Shown here: positions 27,489 to 38,300 of the stretch, one piece after another
Numbering within the stretch: position 1 is the first letter of the stretch
How the letters are laid out: every line of letters begins with the position of its first letter
Program-made: the position numbers and the translations under genes
From: Gymnogyps californianus
Lineage: Eukaryota; Chordata; Aves; Accipitriformes; Cathartidae
NCBI RefSeq assembly: GCF_018139145.2
Contig: NC_059477.1
Coordinates: forward strand, 18,835,522 to 18,899,521
Length of the DNA stretch: 64,000 nucleotides
Reading direction: 5' to 3'
Notes under the pieces: generated by a model
Told to the model about the DNA's origin: nothing
What the model saw: only the letters and a program-made list of their open reading frames with translations
Database searches by the model: none

Positions 27489-27494
27489 TTTATT
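27489..27494 (-). promoter_or_regulatory. Polyadenylation signal of LTR 1 (AATAAA, minus)
   Basis: The plus strand reads tttatt, giving AATAAA in the inferred sense of the LTR. The corresponding site in LTR 2 (35107-35112) is aataca, one change away, so this copy keeps the canonical signal. Confidence 0.6.
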
Positions 27495-27711
27495 ACCAGT
27501 CAAATCAGAGTAGGGTAATAAGAAATAAAACCAAATCTTAAAACACCTTCCCCCCACCCCTCCTTTCTTCCTGGGCTCAACTTCACTCCTGATTTTCTCT
27601 ACCTTCTCCCCCCCCCGGCAGCACAGGGGGACAGGAATGGGGGTTGCGGTCAGTTCATCACACATTTTCTCTGCTGCTCCTTCCTCCTCAGGGGGAGGAC
27701 TCCTCACACTC

Positions 27712-27845
27712 TTCCCCTGCTCCAGTGTGGGGTCCCTCCCACGGGAGACAGTCCTCCACAAACTCCAACATAAGTCCTTCCGACGGGCTGCAGTTCTTCA
27801 CAAACTGGTCTAGTATGGGTCCTTTCCACAGGGTGCAGTCCTTCA
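27712..27845 (-). repeat. Imperfect tandem repeat inside LTR 1, about 45-bp unit, three units
   Basis: Units end near 27759, 27799 and 27844. In LTR sense each runs 'gaaggactgcaccc', 'gaagaactgcagcc' or 'ggaggactgtctcc', followed by a 'ggaaggaccc...ctgga' type segment and 'gtttgt'. LTR 2 has two such units at the corresponding place; the missing unit accounts for most of the length difference between the two LTRs. Confidence 0.65.
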
Positions 27846-28234
27846 GGAACAGACTTGTGGGGTCACAAGTCCTGCCAGCAAACCTTCTCCAGCATGGGCT
27901 CCTCTGTCTCCACAGGTCCTGCCAGGAGCCCGCTCCAGCGTAGGCTTCCCACGGGGTCACAGCCTCCTTCGGGCATCCACCTGCTCCGGCGTGGGGTCCT
28001 CCACAGGCTGCAGGTGGATATCTGCTCCACCGTTAACCTCCATGAGCTGCAGGGGCACAGCCTGCCTCACCATGATCTTCACCGTGGGCTGCAGGGGAAT
28101 CTCTGCTCTGGTGCATGGAGCACCTCCTCCACCTCCTTCTTCACTGACCTTGGTGTCTGCAGAGTTGTTTCTCTCACGTATTCTCACTCCTCTCTTTGGC
28201 TGCAATTGCTGTTGTGCAGGGTTTTTTTCCCCTT

Positions 28235-28242
28235 CTTAAATA
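28235..28242 (-). promoter_or_regulatory. TATA-like box of LTR 1
   Basis: cttaaata on the plus strand reads tatttaag in LTR sense, and the same box is present in LTR 2. Its position near the U3 end of the LTR fits a core promoter; activity is not shown. Confidence 0.45.
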
Positions 28243-28422
28243 TGTTATCACAGAGGCGTTACCACCATCGCTGACTGGCTTGGCCTTGGCCAGCGGCGGG
28301 TCTGTCTTGGAGCCGGCTGGCATTGGCTCTGTTGGACATAGGGGAAGCTTCTGGCATCTTCTCACAGAAGCCACCGCTGTAGTCCCCCTGCTACCAAAAC
28401 CTTGCCACTCAAACCCAATACA

Positions 28423-28427
28423 ATTAT
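28423..28427. repeat. Target-site duplication of LTR 1, right copy (attat)
   Basis: Exact repeat of 27298-27302, directly after the LTR terminus. Confidence 0.85.
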
Positions 28428-28867
28428 GTTTTAAATGTGTTGCAGTGTACTAGGTGTGCACTAAGTCCATATATGAAAGAGTAAGGCAACAGTCAACAAA
28501 AGATTTGAACCTGGAATGGTTCATTGTCACCAAAAATTTGGCCTAGACACCTGCATGAAGATCCAGTTCACAATCCTGCTCCTGTAGACAAAACCCTGTT
28601 GGAGAAATTTTGGAGCTTGTAATTTGACATAGAATTATCCACAACTGGGCTCTCAACAGGGTACAGCAGGAATTTCTTTAGGAATTACTTATATAAAAAC
28701 AATAAATGCAGTGTTATGAAATAGACCACATTCTATAATGCCATGTATTTCTAAATGTCTTCAACATGTTACAGGCTAATGCCATTGTTATGGATTTCTT
28801 ACACAGCTAAAAACAAGACTGAAGTTAATGGGAATATTTAGTGTTAAAAGCGCAGACAGAAATGACA

Positions 28868-28974
28868 AAGTCTGATTTCATTTATACAAGCATAAATGCA
28901 AAATGACCCCGCTATCATTAAAGGAATTGTGCTAGATTTACAGTAGTATAAAGAAGTTAAGAAACTGGCCCAGG
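28868..28974. repeat. Decayed palindromic MITE-like fragment (tentative)
   Basis: Blocks 'tctgatttcatttatac', 'gctagatttacagtagtata' and 'aaactggccca' follow the order of an old bird/reptile repeat with 'gattctgatctcacttacac ... taaatc ... gtgtaa ... ggccc' blocks. The symmetry is mostly lost. Confidence 0.35.
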
Positions 28975-31439
28975 GTAGGCACTTTAGCAATAAACTGCAT
29001 CCATTTATAGGGTGAAAATGTACAGCAGTAAGAGATATGAGGAAACTAGGGGGGATTCCATCTGGCAGGGCCACAAATTGCCCTAGGAGAGCCTGCTGTC
29101 TAGGCTGGCTTTCACAACACCTGTTTCTCTAAAGAATTTTAAAAGCTTGAACACAAGTGTCACCTACCAAAAATTTGCCAAGGAGAGGAAGAAACAAAAT
29201 GTATAGTGGCCCAAGCTGTTCACTATATTGCTTAAACCACTGACATCCATGGTGTATATATTCTATAGAATTTATGGAAAAAATCTATGCCTTTTTAGTG
29301 TACAAGTGACAAAGATTTCTTTTTGCTTATAATTTGTTTAAAATGAACTTAATGGGAATCTTCTTTGTGCTCTTTCACCCTGTATAAAATTCTTTAGAGA
29401 CTATATAAAACCTTAGAAAAAGTGCTATCATAGTGACAGTACAAAGAGTTGTTATGTAGTAAGCTCTTGATCTCTATTTGACATCACTGCTGGTCCTAGC
29501 CTGTGCCCGTAATCTTGAAGTCTCATGCACATGGGAGAATTGTAAGCTTGTGGAAAAATGAAAACATTTTTTCATGGAGATCAGAGTCAGATTCTGATTC
29601 TAAGATCTTGAAAAATATCCACCTCTCCCTTACTACTATGGATTTAATTTTAAATGATTGTCTTTCTACAGAGATAAATGAAAGTACTGGTAAGAACAGT
29701 AATACAGTAGTCTGGCTGGCACTCCACTATTGTTCCGGTAGGTACAACCATCCGGAGCAGACACTTCCAGGATTGATAGCAAACTTCAGTCGTTCAATAC
29801 GGCTGGCAATACCAGTCCATCTTTAGTGAAGGGCACTATTAATAGCCAGGTAAAAGCATTTGTGTATTAGAAGATTCCAGTTATGGTCATATTGTGTCAG
29901 GAAGACATCAGTGTTCTATCTCGTCTTGCTACTAATGATTGCTAATATAGTACTTACAGGATAATAGATGAGGAGGGATGGATTACAAAGTTATAAATCA
30001 ATCAAAGTTTTGTGATACATTTATATGCTTTTGCAGCTTGTTAAATCATCAAAACCCTCAGATTGATTTTTACTTTAACAATCAATCCTCTCTACGTTTT
30101 TTAACATGCAGTCAAGAGTTAAATTTTTGTAACTATAAATATTGAGAAGCGTATTATGACACTAGCAGGAAGATTTATTACATTCTGATGGCAGAGCTGA
30201 AAGGATGTATATACTATACCACTGAAGTGTCAAGATGCAAAGGTTGATTAGTCAGAAAGAGTTTGTTTTACACAGAGGAAACTCATCTATGTGTTCATCA
30301 GCTGATATGCAGCAGGAATTCATCTGCACAAATGTTTATACTCACAGATGGTCTGATATCAGCCCGCACATAGGATAACGTTTGAGTTTGTATTGGGAAT
30401 GCTTACAACATTATCTGTGAGGAAGCTACGGCAGTACACAGGTAGCTGTCACATCTAAGGCTGTACAGCTACTCAAATATTCATCATGGCTTCTGATAAG
30501 CAGTAAATGACCCTCAAAGATTCAAGCTTTCTGTTCACACAAAAGGTGAGATTCCAAACTAGGAAGTCTTTTAAGAGAAAGAGAGCAATTAAGTCTCTGG
30601 GTGTAATCAGCTACTAGCTTTTAGGTTTACAGGCAACTTTTGTATTTGAATGCTATTCAATAAGTATATAAAAATTTGACAGTATATAAAAAGTTGAGCT
30701 TTTGACAGAATTTTTGCAATTGAGACATGCATAGACCAGGAACAAGACTAAATCTACCAGACACATCGTGTGCAATTAATACAGCTTCCAAAAAGAACAC
30801 GTTTTTATTAGGTATATATCAGTTTACTGTGAAAACTGGTCTGTGCAATATTTAGAAAGCACAGCGTTGTACACAAGAGGTTATGCCACTCCACTGACTT
30901 TGGCTGAGGAAGGAGATTCTGAAAAGTCAGAGGCTGCAGATCATTAGTGGGCAGGTTCTTCAGTAGCTTTTACAAACATTCTATGTAGCTCTACATGATG
31001 TTTCCATCATTGGCGCCATCTAAGCCATGCAGAATTTTGCCCTTATGTGGAATGTCTTTGGTGCAGCTGTATGCAGCTGGTAAAGTGCAGCAGCAATCGG
31101 AGCTGATACACACATCGGGTGTGTTGCATTAAGTGACTCTGCACAAGGATGGCCCATTGCAATTGTGCTGTGAGTGTCCTAGCTAAACCACTTCTGCTTT
31201 AGCTAACCTGGTTTACTTCTGAAGTGGAACAGGCAAGTAGCATATATATGTCCAGTTTATAAGTGCTAAGCTGACTCTGTTATTTGCAGTTGTCTGCACA
31301 TATCTTTCATCTTAAACCATTTTGATTAGAAAAAAACTTGTATTAACAGAACACTTATTAAAAGGTTTAAAAATAGGCTAATGACAGATATCAAAATATA
31401 TTTGTGTATAGGGAGAGATTAATTTTGTAGATTTATTTC
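28975..31439. other. Noncoding stretch between the LTRs, nothing recognised
   Basis: No gene or repeat recognised; the largest frame (29503-29826, plus, 107 codons) has no family resemblance. Confidence 0.55.
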
Positions 31440-32255
31440 CAGTGGAGCTCCCCAGGGATCTAGGCTTGTTTTGATACTAATATTTTTGTCAAAAAAACTA
31501 AACAATGCTGAAAAGCATTAGTTGCTAAAGTCTGTAGATGAGACAAACATTAGTGGTTAGTAACAATAAAGAAAAAGCACAATTGTTAAATGGATCTCAG
31601 TGACGTAGTGACATGGTCACAGACCAATTATCATGTTATTTCCAATTGCATATTAGTATCACTATAGATACTATACTATAGATGCTTGCTATAATATAGC
31701 AAGATATGCTATACCTAGAAGTTAAGAATGTAAGCAGTAATGCTGTCTTAGAAGAATGTAGTACCTTATGAATATTCAGTTCAGTATGAGCTGCCAATGC
31801 TGTAGCCAAAAGAGGCAAAAGGTTCCTTGGCTGTATGAGAAGAAAAGTATCTGCAGAAGTAAAGAAGTACAAACAATACGGGCAAGATCACTAACAAGAT
31901 TGTGTTGTTTTCTGGAGACTAGCCTTCAAGAGGTAGATGTACAAGTAAGAGAGTTCAAATGCAAGCCATGAAAATTATGCAGGTGCTAGAAAACAAGCCT
32001 TATTCTTCCAAGGAAGAAGCAAGGAGTTCTACTTACACAGCTTCTTAAAGATAAGGTCAAGAACCACATGGATACCCTTCCATGGAAAAAAAATGTGATA
32101 ATCGGGCTTTTCTGTCCTGCTGACAAAGCATAACAAGATCGAATGGCTGGAAGCTGTGAGAGTAATTAGATGCAGGAACTGCTTGCCAGGTGAGGTGGAG
32201 GACTCACCATTACTTAGATCTTTAAGGAAGGGAGATTAGATCTTCTTTTAAGAAA
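31440..32255 (+). mobile_element. Decayed CR1-family LINE, 3' part
   Basis: Although broken, the order follows CR1 ORF2: 'ggagctccccagggatct' with 'atatttttgtcaa' and 'gtctgtagatgagacaaa' (the region of the RT F-A-D-D motif), 'gctgtagccaaaagaggcaaa', 'tgcaagccatgaaaattatg', 'aagatcgaatggctggaa', and 'ggaactgcttgccaggtgag' followed by 'tggaggactcaccattactt' with 'gatctttaaggaaggg'. These parallel the CR1 3' domain ('aactgccaagggaggtggtgg...ctccatcacttg...gtctttaa'). Many indels; no intact frame (only a 67-codon piece at 31768-31971). Confidence 0.65.
31685..31703. repeat. Small palindrome inside the decayed CR1
   Basis: cttgctat (31685-31692) and atagcaag (31696-31703) are exact complements around aat. 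Neighbouring repeats of tatagat/actata make 31650-31720 a cluster of short overlapping inverted repeats. Confidence 0.55.
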
Positions 32256-34200
32256 AAAAAAATCCAGCTTCAATGAGAAATTCTAATACCTGTGTGTTTA
32301 TAGGGATAGGAATGTGGGGATGGCAGTGAAAGTGGATTGCTGGAGGTTTCTAGTTATCTTTTCTGTCCTTGGAGTTTGTAAATCTGAGTTCCTCCTTTCT
32401 TTTGCGGGTGGTAGCAAGAACTGAAATGCTTGCATTGTGCTCTCTGAAATGCTTTTGCATTGTTTTGTGACACAGCCAGCTCTGCATTAAGACAATGATT
32501 ATAAAGAGTTCTTAAGCTTCAGAGCTTCAGCCAGTCAAGAAGGAATTTCCCCAGACATCCTATTAAGTATATAGATCCAAGGATTTTGTTAGTTTGCAGC
32601 TTCCTCTAAAGGAGGACAGGCTGACCATAACTAGACACGGGACACCAGATAATGTGAGCCAGTGTTCTGAGTTGTACAAAGAAACCTCTTAGATGTGGCT
32701 GACTTGTCTTGCTCACGTACTTGTGTTAGACTGACTGCTGTCTGGGAGGGAATACACCTGCAACCCAGATGGGGAAGGCCCTCAATAGTGGAGGCTAGAG
32801 TTCATTTGATGAGATCACTTGGGCATATCTCACCTCATCACTTTCTGGCCTGTGTTGAAGTTTTGCCTATTGGACTCTTATTTGTGCTCTTCTACCTTCT
32901 GCCTCAGCAAGTAAATACCCCAATGGGGTCAAATATTTTGGTTTGACTAGAAATTTTGGGAATCGATGTGGGCCATCTGAATGACACTTAATGTTTTCTG
33001 ATTAACAGATGGCCAGCTGGAAGCATCTAATAATTCTTTCTGACTTTGAACTATAAAATTTTGAAATATACAATTTAATGACTTTTATTTAGGGCTCTTT
33101 GCTTAACAGGATTAGAGTTGTGGTTCCATTTTCTTCTTAGGCTGTCTTTAAAGACATTCTTACAACGCTAGTGATTATTATTGTCCCACTAAATACCTCT
33201 CTGAAAAATCTTGCATCCTTCTCCTGGAAACTGTCAGCACTGTTTTTACTTGGTGAGGAGTGTCAGTAAAGACAGATGTCAAAGCTTCTACTAGTCAGAA
33301 TGAACTGCAGATTGTGCTCAAGCAAACTGGGAGGAAGGGGTGTTGGTACATGCACACTACAGCAACACAATACCCTGTGCCAAGGAAAAATTCCTTTGGT
33401 CATTGTATGTCATCAGTATGTGAAGTACAAAGGGGTCCAGAGTAGCTTCATCACATTCTCTAGTTTTTCTGGGAAGGAGTTCAAAATGTATGGGTTTGAA
33501 GCATGAAGACTAAATGAAGATTGTTCTGCTTAATCACAGCTTCATGGCAGCACTGGTTTCTAACATACATGTGATATATGCCAGTATGCTCCGTTTACTT
33601 TATTAGTTTGTAGAGGGGTTTACAGTTTAACTAGTATTAGTGATGAACCTGGAACTACAATGCATTTAGTTCCTTTAACAAGTGCAACAAATGACATAGT
33701 CACATTCAGCTTAGCTCGGAAAACCAAAGCTGTTATAGAGCAGGCAAAGCATAATTCGGGTGACTGCTGAACCATTCAGTCTGCTGAAGTATAGGGTCCA
33801 GTAATGTTCAAACACAGATGACGTTTGAAGCTCGCTTGCCCTTTGTTTCCTTTTAATTTTGCATTATGAACAAGACTTCACGATAGCTAACGGTAATCCT
33901 CTGTGACAGATTTTTAAAATGGATGGGGGTTTTTGTACGACAAAGATGGAGGAAAAGAGTGAGTGTTGTGTGCACTACAATTTCTGTGTTTATTAGAAAG
34001 GTAAAGACAGTGAAAGAAACACGAAGAAATTCAGGCATTTTTTGCTAAGCTATTACCCTCAGGTATGACATTGGCTAGATGTTATAAACTGGTCCCCTGT
34101 TTCTCTATAACATACTGATCTGAATTAATACTAAAAACACAGTTTGGGGACAAACAGTTCATTCTGCCCAACCTTCTGAAACTCATCTTCAGATGCTTTT
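32256..34200. other. Noncoding stretch, nothing recognised
   Basis: Only chance frames (83 codons or fewer) occur. A run of A9 near 32256-32265 may be the eroded tail of the preceding CR1. Confidence 0.5.
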
Positions 34201-34205
34201 GGTGA
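34201..34205. repeat. Target-site duplication of LTR 2, left copy (ggtga)
   Basis: ggtga directly precedes the tg terminus and recurs at 35301-35305. Confidence 0.88.
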
Positions 34206-34217
34206 TGTATTGGGTTT

Positions 34218-34655
34218 GTGTGGCAAGGTTTTGGTAGCAGGGGGACTACAGCGGTGGCTTCTGTGAGAAGATGCCAGAAGCTTCCCCTATGTCCAACAGA
34301 GCCAATGCCAGCCGGCTCCAAGACAGACCCGCTGCTGGCCAAGGCCACGCCCATCAGTGACAGTGGTAGCGCCGCTGGGTTAACATATTTAAGAAGGGGA
34401 AGAAAAAAACCTGCGCAACTGCAGCTGGAGAGAGGAGTGAGAATACGTGAGAGAAACAACTCTGCAGACACCAAGGTCAGTGAAGAAGGAGGGGGAGGAG
34501 GTGCTCCAGGCACCAGAGCAGAGATTCCCCTGCAGCCCGTGGTGAAGATCATGGTGAGGCAGGCTGTGCCCCTGCAGCCCATGGAGGTCCACGGTGGAGC
34601 AGATATCCACCTGCAGCCCGTGGAGGACCCCACGCCGGAGCAGGTGGATGCCTGA
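34218..34655 (+). other. Open frame within LTR 2 (145 codons), coding status doubtful
   Basis: The frame starts 12 bp inside the LTR and runs across U3 and the start of the presumed transcript. It has a run of five glycines after an acidic pair (EEGGGGG) and a P/V/Q-rich end. The start codon lies upstream of the TATA-like box, so an LTR-driven transcript would not include it. In LTR 1 the same frame is split into two shorter pieces (28174-28374 and 27957-28205, minus), although the segment around the glycine run stays open in both. No retroviral or host domain recognised. High GC lowers the number of stop codons, which by itself can explain the open frame. Confidence 0.3.
34386..34393 (+). 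promoter_or_regulatory. TATA-like box of LTR 2
   Basis: tatttaag, conserved in position and sequence with LTR 1 and followed by a purine-rich stretch. It places a likely start site near 34415 if functional. Confidence 0.45.
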
Positions 34656-34782
34656 AGGAGGCTGTGGCCCCGTGGGAAGCCCGCGCTGGAGCGGGCTCCT
34701 GGCAGGACCTGTGGACCCATGGAGAGAGGAGCCCACGCTGGAGCAGCTTTGCTGGCAGGACTTGTGACCCCATCTAAGGGAC

Positions 34783-34889
34783 CCACTCTAGAGCAGCGTT
34801 TGAAGAACTGCAGCCCGTCAAAAGGACTCACGTTGGAGAAGTTTGTGGAGGACTGTCTCCCGTGGGAGGGACCCCACACTGGAGCAGGG
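34783..34889 (+). repeat. Imperfect tandem repeat inside LTR 2, two units
   Basis: Two units matching those at 27712-27845: gaagaactgcagcccgtc and ggaggactgtctcccgtg, each followed by a ggac...ctggag-type segment. One unit fewer than LTR 1. Confidence 0.6.
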
Positions 34890-35300
34890 GAAGAGTGTGA
34901 GGAGTCCTCCCCCTGAGGAGGAAGGAGCAGCAGAAATGTGTGATGAACTGACCGCAACCCCCATTCCTGTCCCCCTGTGCTGCCGGGGGGGGGAGAAGGT
35001 AGAGAAAATCAGGAGTGAAGTTAAGCCTGGGAAGAAAGGAGGGGTGGGGGGAAGGCGTTTTGAGATTTGGTTTTATTTCTCATTATCTTACTCTGATTTG
35101 ACTGGTAATACATTAAATTATTTTTTTTCCCCAATTTGAGTCTGTTTTGCCCATGATGGTAACTGGTGAGTGATCTCCCTCCCCTTATCTCAACCCATGA
35201 GCCTTTTGTTGTATTTTCTCTCCCCTGTCCAGCTAAGGAGGGGGAGTGATAGAGCGGCTTTGGTGGGCACCTGGCATCCAACCAGGGTCAACCCACCACA

Positions 35301-35305
35301 GGTGA
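35301..35305. repeat. Target-site duplication of LTR 2, right copy (ggtga)
   Basis: Exact repeat of 34201-34205, directly after the ca terminus. Confidence 0.88.
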
Positions 35306-38300
35306 ATATTTACTGTAATGTATTCTGTTTGCACTACAGTTTGTACGTTGAATATAATCTTATCCTCCTCACTATATGCATGTGAACAAGGCTATTTGTG
35401 CAGAAGTGTTATCCGTTATTCTTTGAGTTTTGTTATTTGCAATGTTACACTTTTCTTTTTCTCAGCTAAAAAGTGTGCTAACCATTTATTATAAACAGAA
35501 ACATGTGATTGCATTTACTAGACACATGACAAGAATAAAAAATAGTGTAAAAATTTTTTTAAAAGATACACAGTCAGATATGTTTAAACTCTTCTTTGAA
35601 TACAGTATGAGTAGTTAATAAATTAGTGAAAGTGCAGATCAGTTTTGCAAAGGATTTACGAGGAGGAAAAGGGCTACGTTTGTCATGTTTCCTATAAAGT
35701 AATGTGACCAATGGTAGCACTAAAATACTTGTCAAGAAAAATATCCTATTGAGTTGTAGCCTCAAAACGTGAGCCGCAGAGTCATCCCAAAAACCTGAGG
35801 CCCAGATTTAGTTGTATTGAGGAAACTCCTAGCAATTAATGTGAAATGAAACTACTACATGGAATGTTTTTTCTTGCTCATCCAGTCGTTAAATTAATTC
35901 TTTAAACACATTTCTGGTTTTGATTTTTGTTTTGGTAAGGGTGTCTGAATTCTTATTGGTGTTAAAAATCAAACACATAAAAAGAATAATGGACTCCTTA
36001 GGATAAGGCATTTTATCACTGACATTTTCTAAGATTAGAACAGGTTTTTCAAACAAAAAAAAAGTCTAGAAACTGAAAAAATAAATAACGTTTGGATTAT
36101 TTTTGTTGTTCTCTGCCTCTGTATCACTGCAATAAACTTCAGCTATAATGCAGATGTTTCATTCTGTAAACATTATAGAAAAACAGTAAGACTTCTAGTC
36201 AGCAAACAAGATAGGCTTTCCTGAAATGCTTCTCCTTTTCTGCTGCTTCCTTGTGTTTTATTGATAAAATATTTTGCAACTTCCTGACTGTGTAATGAAG
36301 TTGATTCTTTTCCTCTGTACATCAATTTTTTTAAAAAAAAAAAGGCATCACATAAAAAGGGATCAAGTAAAAATAAAGCAAACTACTCAGCTAGCTGAAT
36401 GACATTTTGGGTTAACTCAGAATTCTATTTTTCATTCTTTTTTGGCCAATACCCATGAAAATTTACTTTTGCTTTTACCTGGACTTTCGCTTTTTTCTCA
36501 CCTTACGTTTTTAGCTCCAGATTCCCAATAAGGAATGCACTGTTTGCCAGCTCTTGTACTTTTGTTTAGGCCAAGAGCTTCAGCCGGATATTTCTGTATT
36601 TTGCCCCAGGCATTTGTCCCACTTTCCTTTGACAGAAGAATAGAAAACCACATTTGTAGTATTCCTAAATTAATTATACTTTTCCAGGCTTGAAATACGG
36701 TGACAGATCAACAAAACAGTAGCAGAAAACTAATTCCTTCAAAAAATATGAAAAAAGGAAGTTGTGTAAGATGGTGTAATTAATCTTGCAATAAAAATAA
36801 TTGTTTACAGTTAAAATTAATGTAACATGCATTCCTCAGCAGATAATAAATTATGGGTTTTCTCATTAGCATTTGAATTGATTTCCTCTAATTTCTGAGG
36901 AACACATGAGCATGTGACTAGATTAAGTTTAATTGGACTACAGCTGGCGCTGATTGTGTGTGGATAGGGTGGGGGGTTCTGACTGATTTGGCATCTTCCT
37001 GCATTGTGTTTCATTGTCTATTTCTTCCCGTTCAGCTTTTTCTGTACAGATTATAAGGCACTGTGACAAATATTAGAGAATTAAAATGGAAAAGAACCCT
37101 CTGATTTGTGAACACAGAAAAATGTAGATGAAGTATTTATAGAAGGTCCGTAGTGTCAGCTAGCGAGCACGCTGAAAGCAAGGCAAACGTACTTTAGAGC
37201 CAAACTGCTATGCAGTATAACATGCAGATGATACAGACATTATCAGAACAGCATTTGTGAATCTACTACAGCAGTGTAAGGCACTGCTGAGTAGCTCTCT
37301 GCTGCTTTCTCACTAACTGAATGTCACTGCTGTCACAGGAGAAAGCTGACCGAGAACTGTATTATGTTCCCGAGCTCAGTTTAGTGTTTTAACTGAAACC
37401 GTGAACTGGAGCAGCTGGGGCAGGAGTACGCATTCTTTCTTACTAACTCTCGTTGCACAGACAGTAAGCTGTGTCAGACGATGAGATTTTAAAATTTTGC
37501 TGCTAGCGTTACTGGAGTGCCTCTATCAGCCTAGCTAGCCCAGATTTTTTCCTCCAACTGTGGCCACTAATAGCTGCCTACGGAAGGGCATGAGATTAGG
37601 TCAAACATATAGTGATAATCCCTTCTCTGTTCTTCTAGTCTTCATTGATGTATGGCTCTAGGATTTCATGAAGCAAAGGTGGTATCTTTGTGTTTAGTAG
37701 TCCTGGATGGATTTTTCTTTCATGAAAATATCTAACAGCTTTTAAAATTCACATTGATTCTTCAGCATTCCCAGCATCCTGTGTCTAATTTTGTTAGTAT
37801 AACTGTGCATTGGTTGAACTATTTTCATTTGATACTCTCTAATTCTTGTATTAGAAAAGACCTTTCAGCTTCTTCATGCAACTTCTGATTTTTATAGTTA
37901 GGACCATGTCCTCTCAGAGGCAGGGCTTTAAGCTGGAGTCCTGCTCTATTTAATCATTTCTGTGTAGAAGTCACTCCAATTGTCTTTGCTGGCCTTTTCT
38001 TTCTGTTTTCAAATTCTGCTACAACTTTTTGAGCTAGAGAAATGAAAGCTGTATTGAGCACTCAAGAGTAGCTCATTCTGGATTCATATAGTGACATAAT
38101 GATGTTTTCTGCTTTTTTCTCTATTCCTTTTTGAAGACTGTAGATTCATAGGGAGTACCGTGCTATTCAGTGTGACTGGGGGTGACAGAAACAGGACTAC
38201 TAAATATAGAAAGGTACAGAGGGCTACCTGTTGAAAAGAGCATCATGCAAGTAGTGGATAATTTAGAGACTATGCTTCTTGTCTTCTATTAAGATGTTTC

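Larger units (their letters stand above)
27303..28422 (-). mobile_element. Solo LTR of an avian endogenous retrovirus, copy 1
   Basis: The 1120-bp element starts tgtggtgggttgaccctg and ends aacccaataca, is bounded by a perfect 5-bp duplication (attat), and matches the inverse of 34206-35300 along its whole length. No internal gag/pol/env region or partner LTR adjoins it, so it is a solo LTR left by recombination. Read on the minus strand it has a TATA-like box (tatttaag, plus-strand cttaaata at 28235-28242) about 180 bp from its start and an exact AATAAA (plus-strand tttatt, 27489-27494) about 190 bp from its end. This suggests a short U3, a long GC-rich R and a short U5. A 5-bp duplication fits ERVL and some ERV1-type integrases; the class is not settled. 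It contains C9 at 27608-27616 and a tandem repeat (separate entry). Confidence 0.9.
34206..35300 (+). mobile_element. Solo LTR of the same endogenous retrovirus family, copy 2
   Basis: The 1095-bp element begins tgtattgggtttgtgtgg and ends cagggtcaacccaccaca, with a perfect 5-bp duplication (ggtga) outside. It aligns end to end with the inverse of 27303-28422; by eye the two are about nine-tenths identical. Its inferred sense strand is plus: TATA-like tatttaag at 34386-34393 and a degraded poly(A) signal (aataca) at 35107-35112. G9 lies at 34985-34993. GC content is far above the flanking DNA. The separate target duplication shows an independent insertion, not one end of a provirus shared with copy 1. 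A neutral transcriptional role is possible but not shown. Confidence 0.92.

Noticed and set aside
34082..34957. 291-codon minus-strand frame, the longest in the window
   Set aside because: It is antisense to the inferred LTR transcript, extends beyond the LTR edge into unrelated flanking DNA, has no recognisable domain, and is interrupted by stops in the matching part of LTR 1. GC richness explains its length.
27298..35305. The two LTRs as the ends of one provirus
   Set aside because: They are in opposite orientation, each has its own different target duplication, and no retroviral internal genes lie between them.
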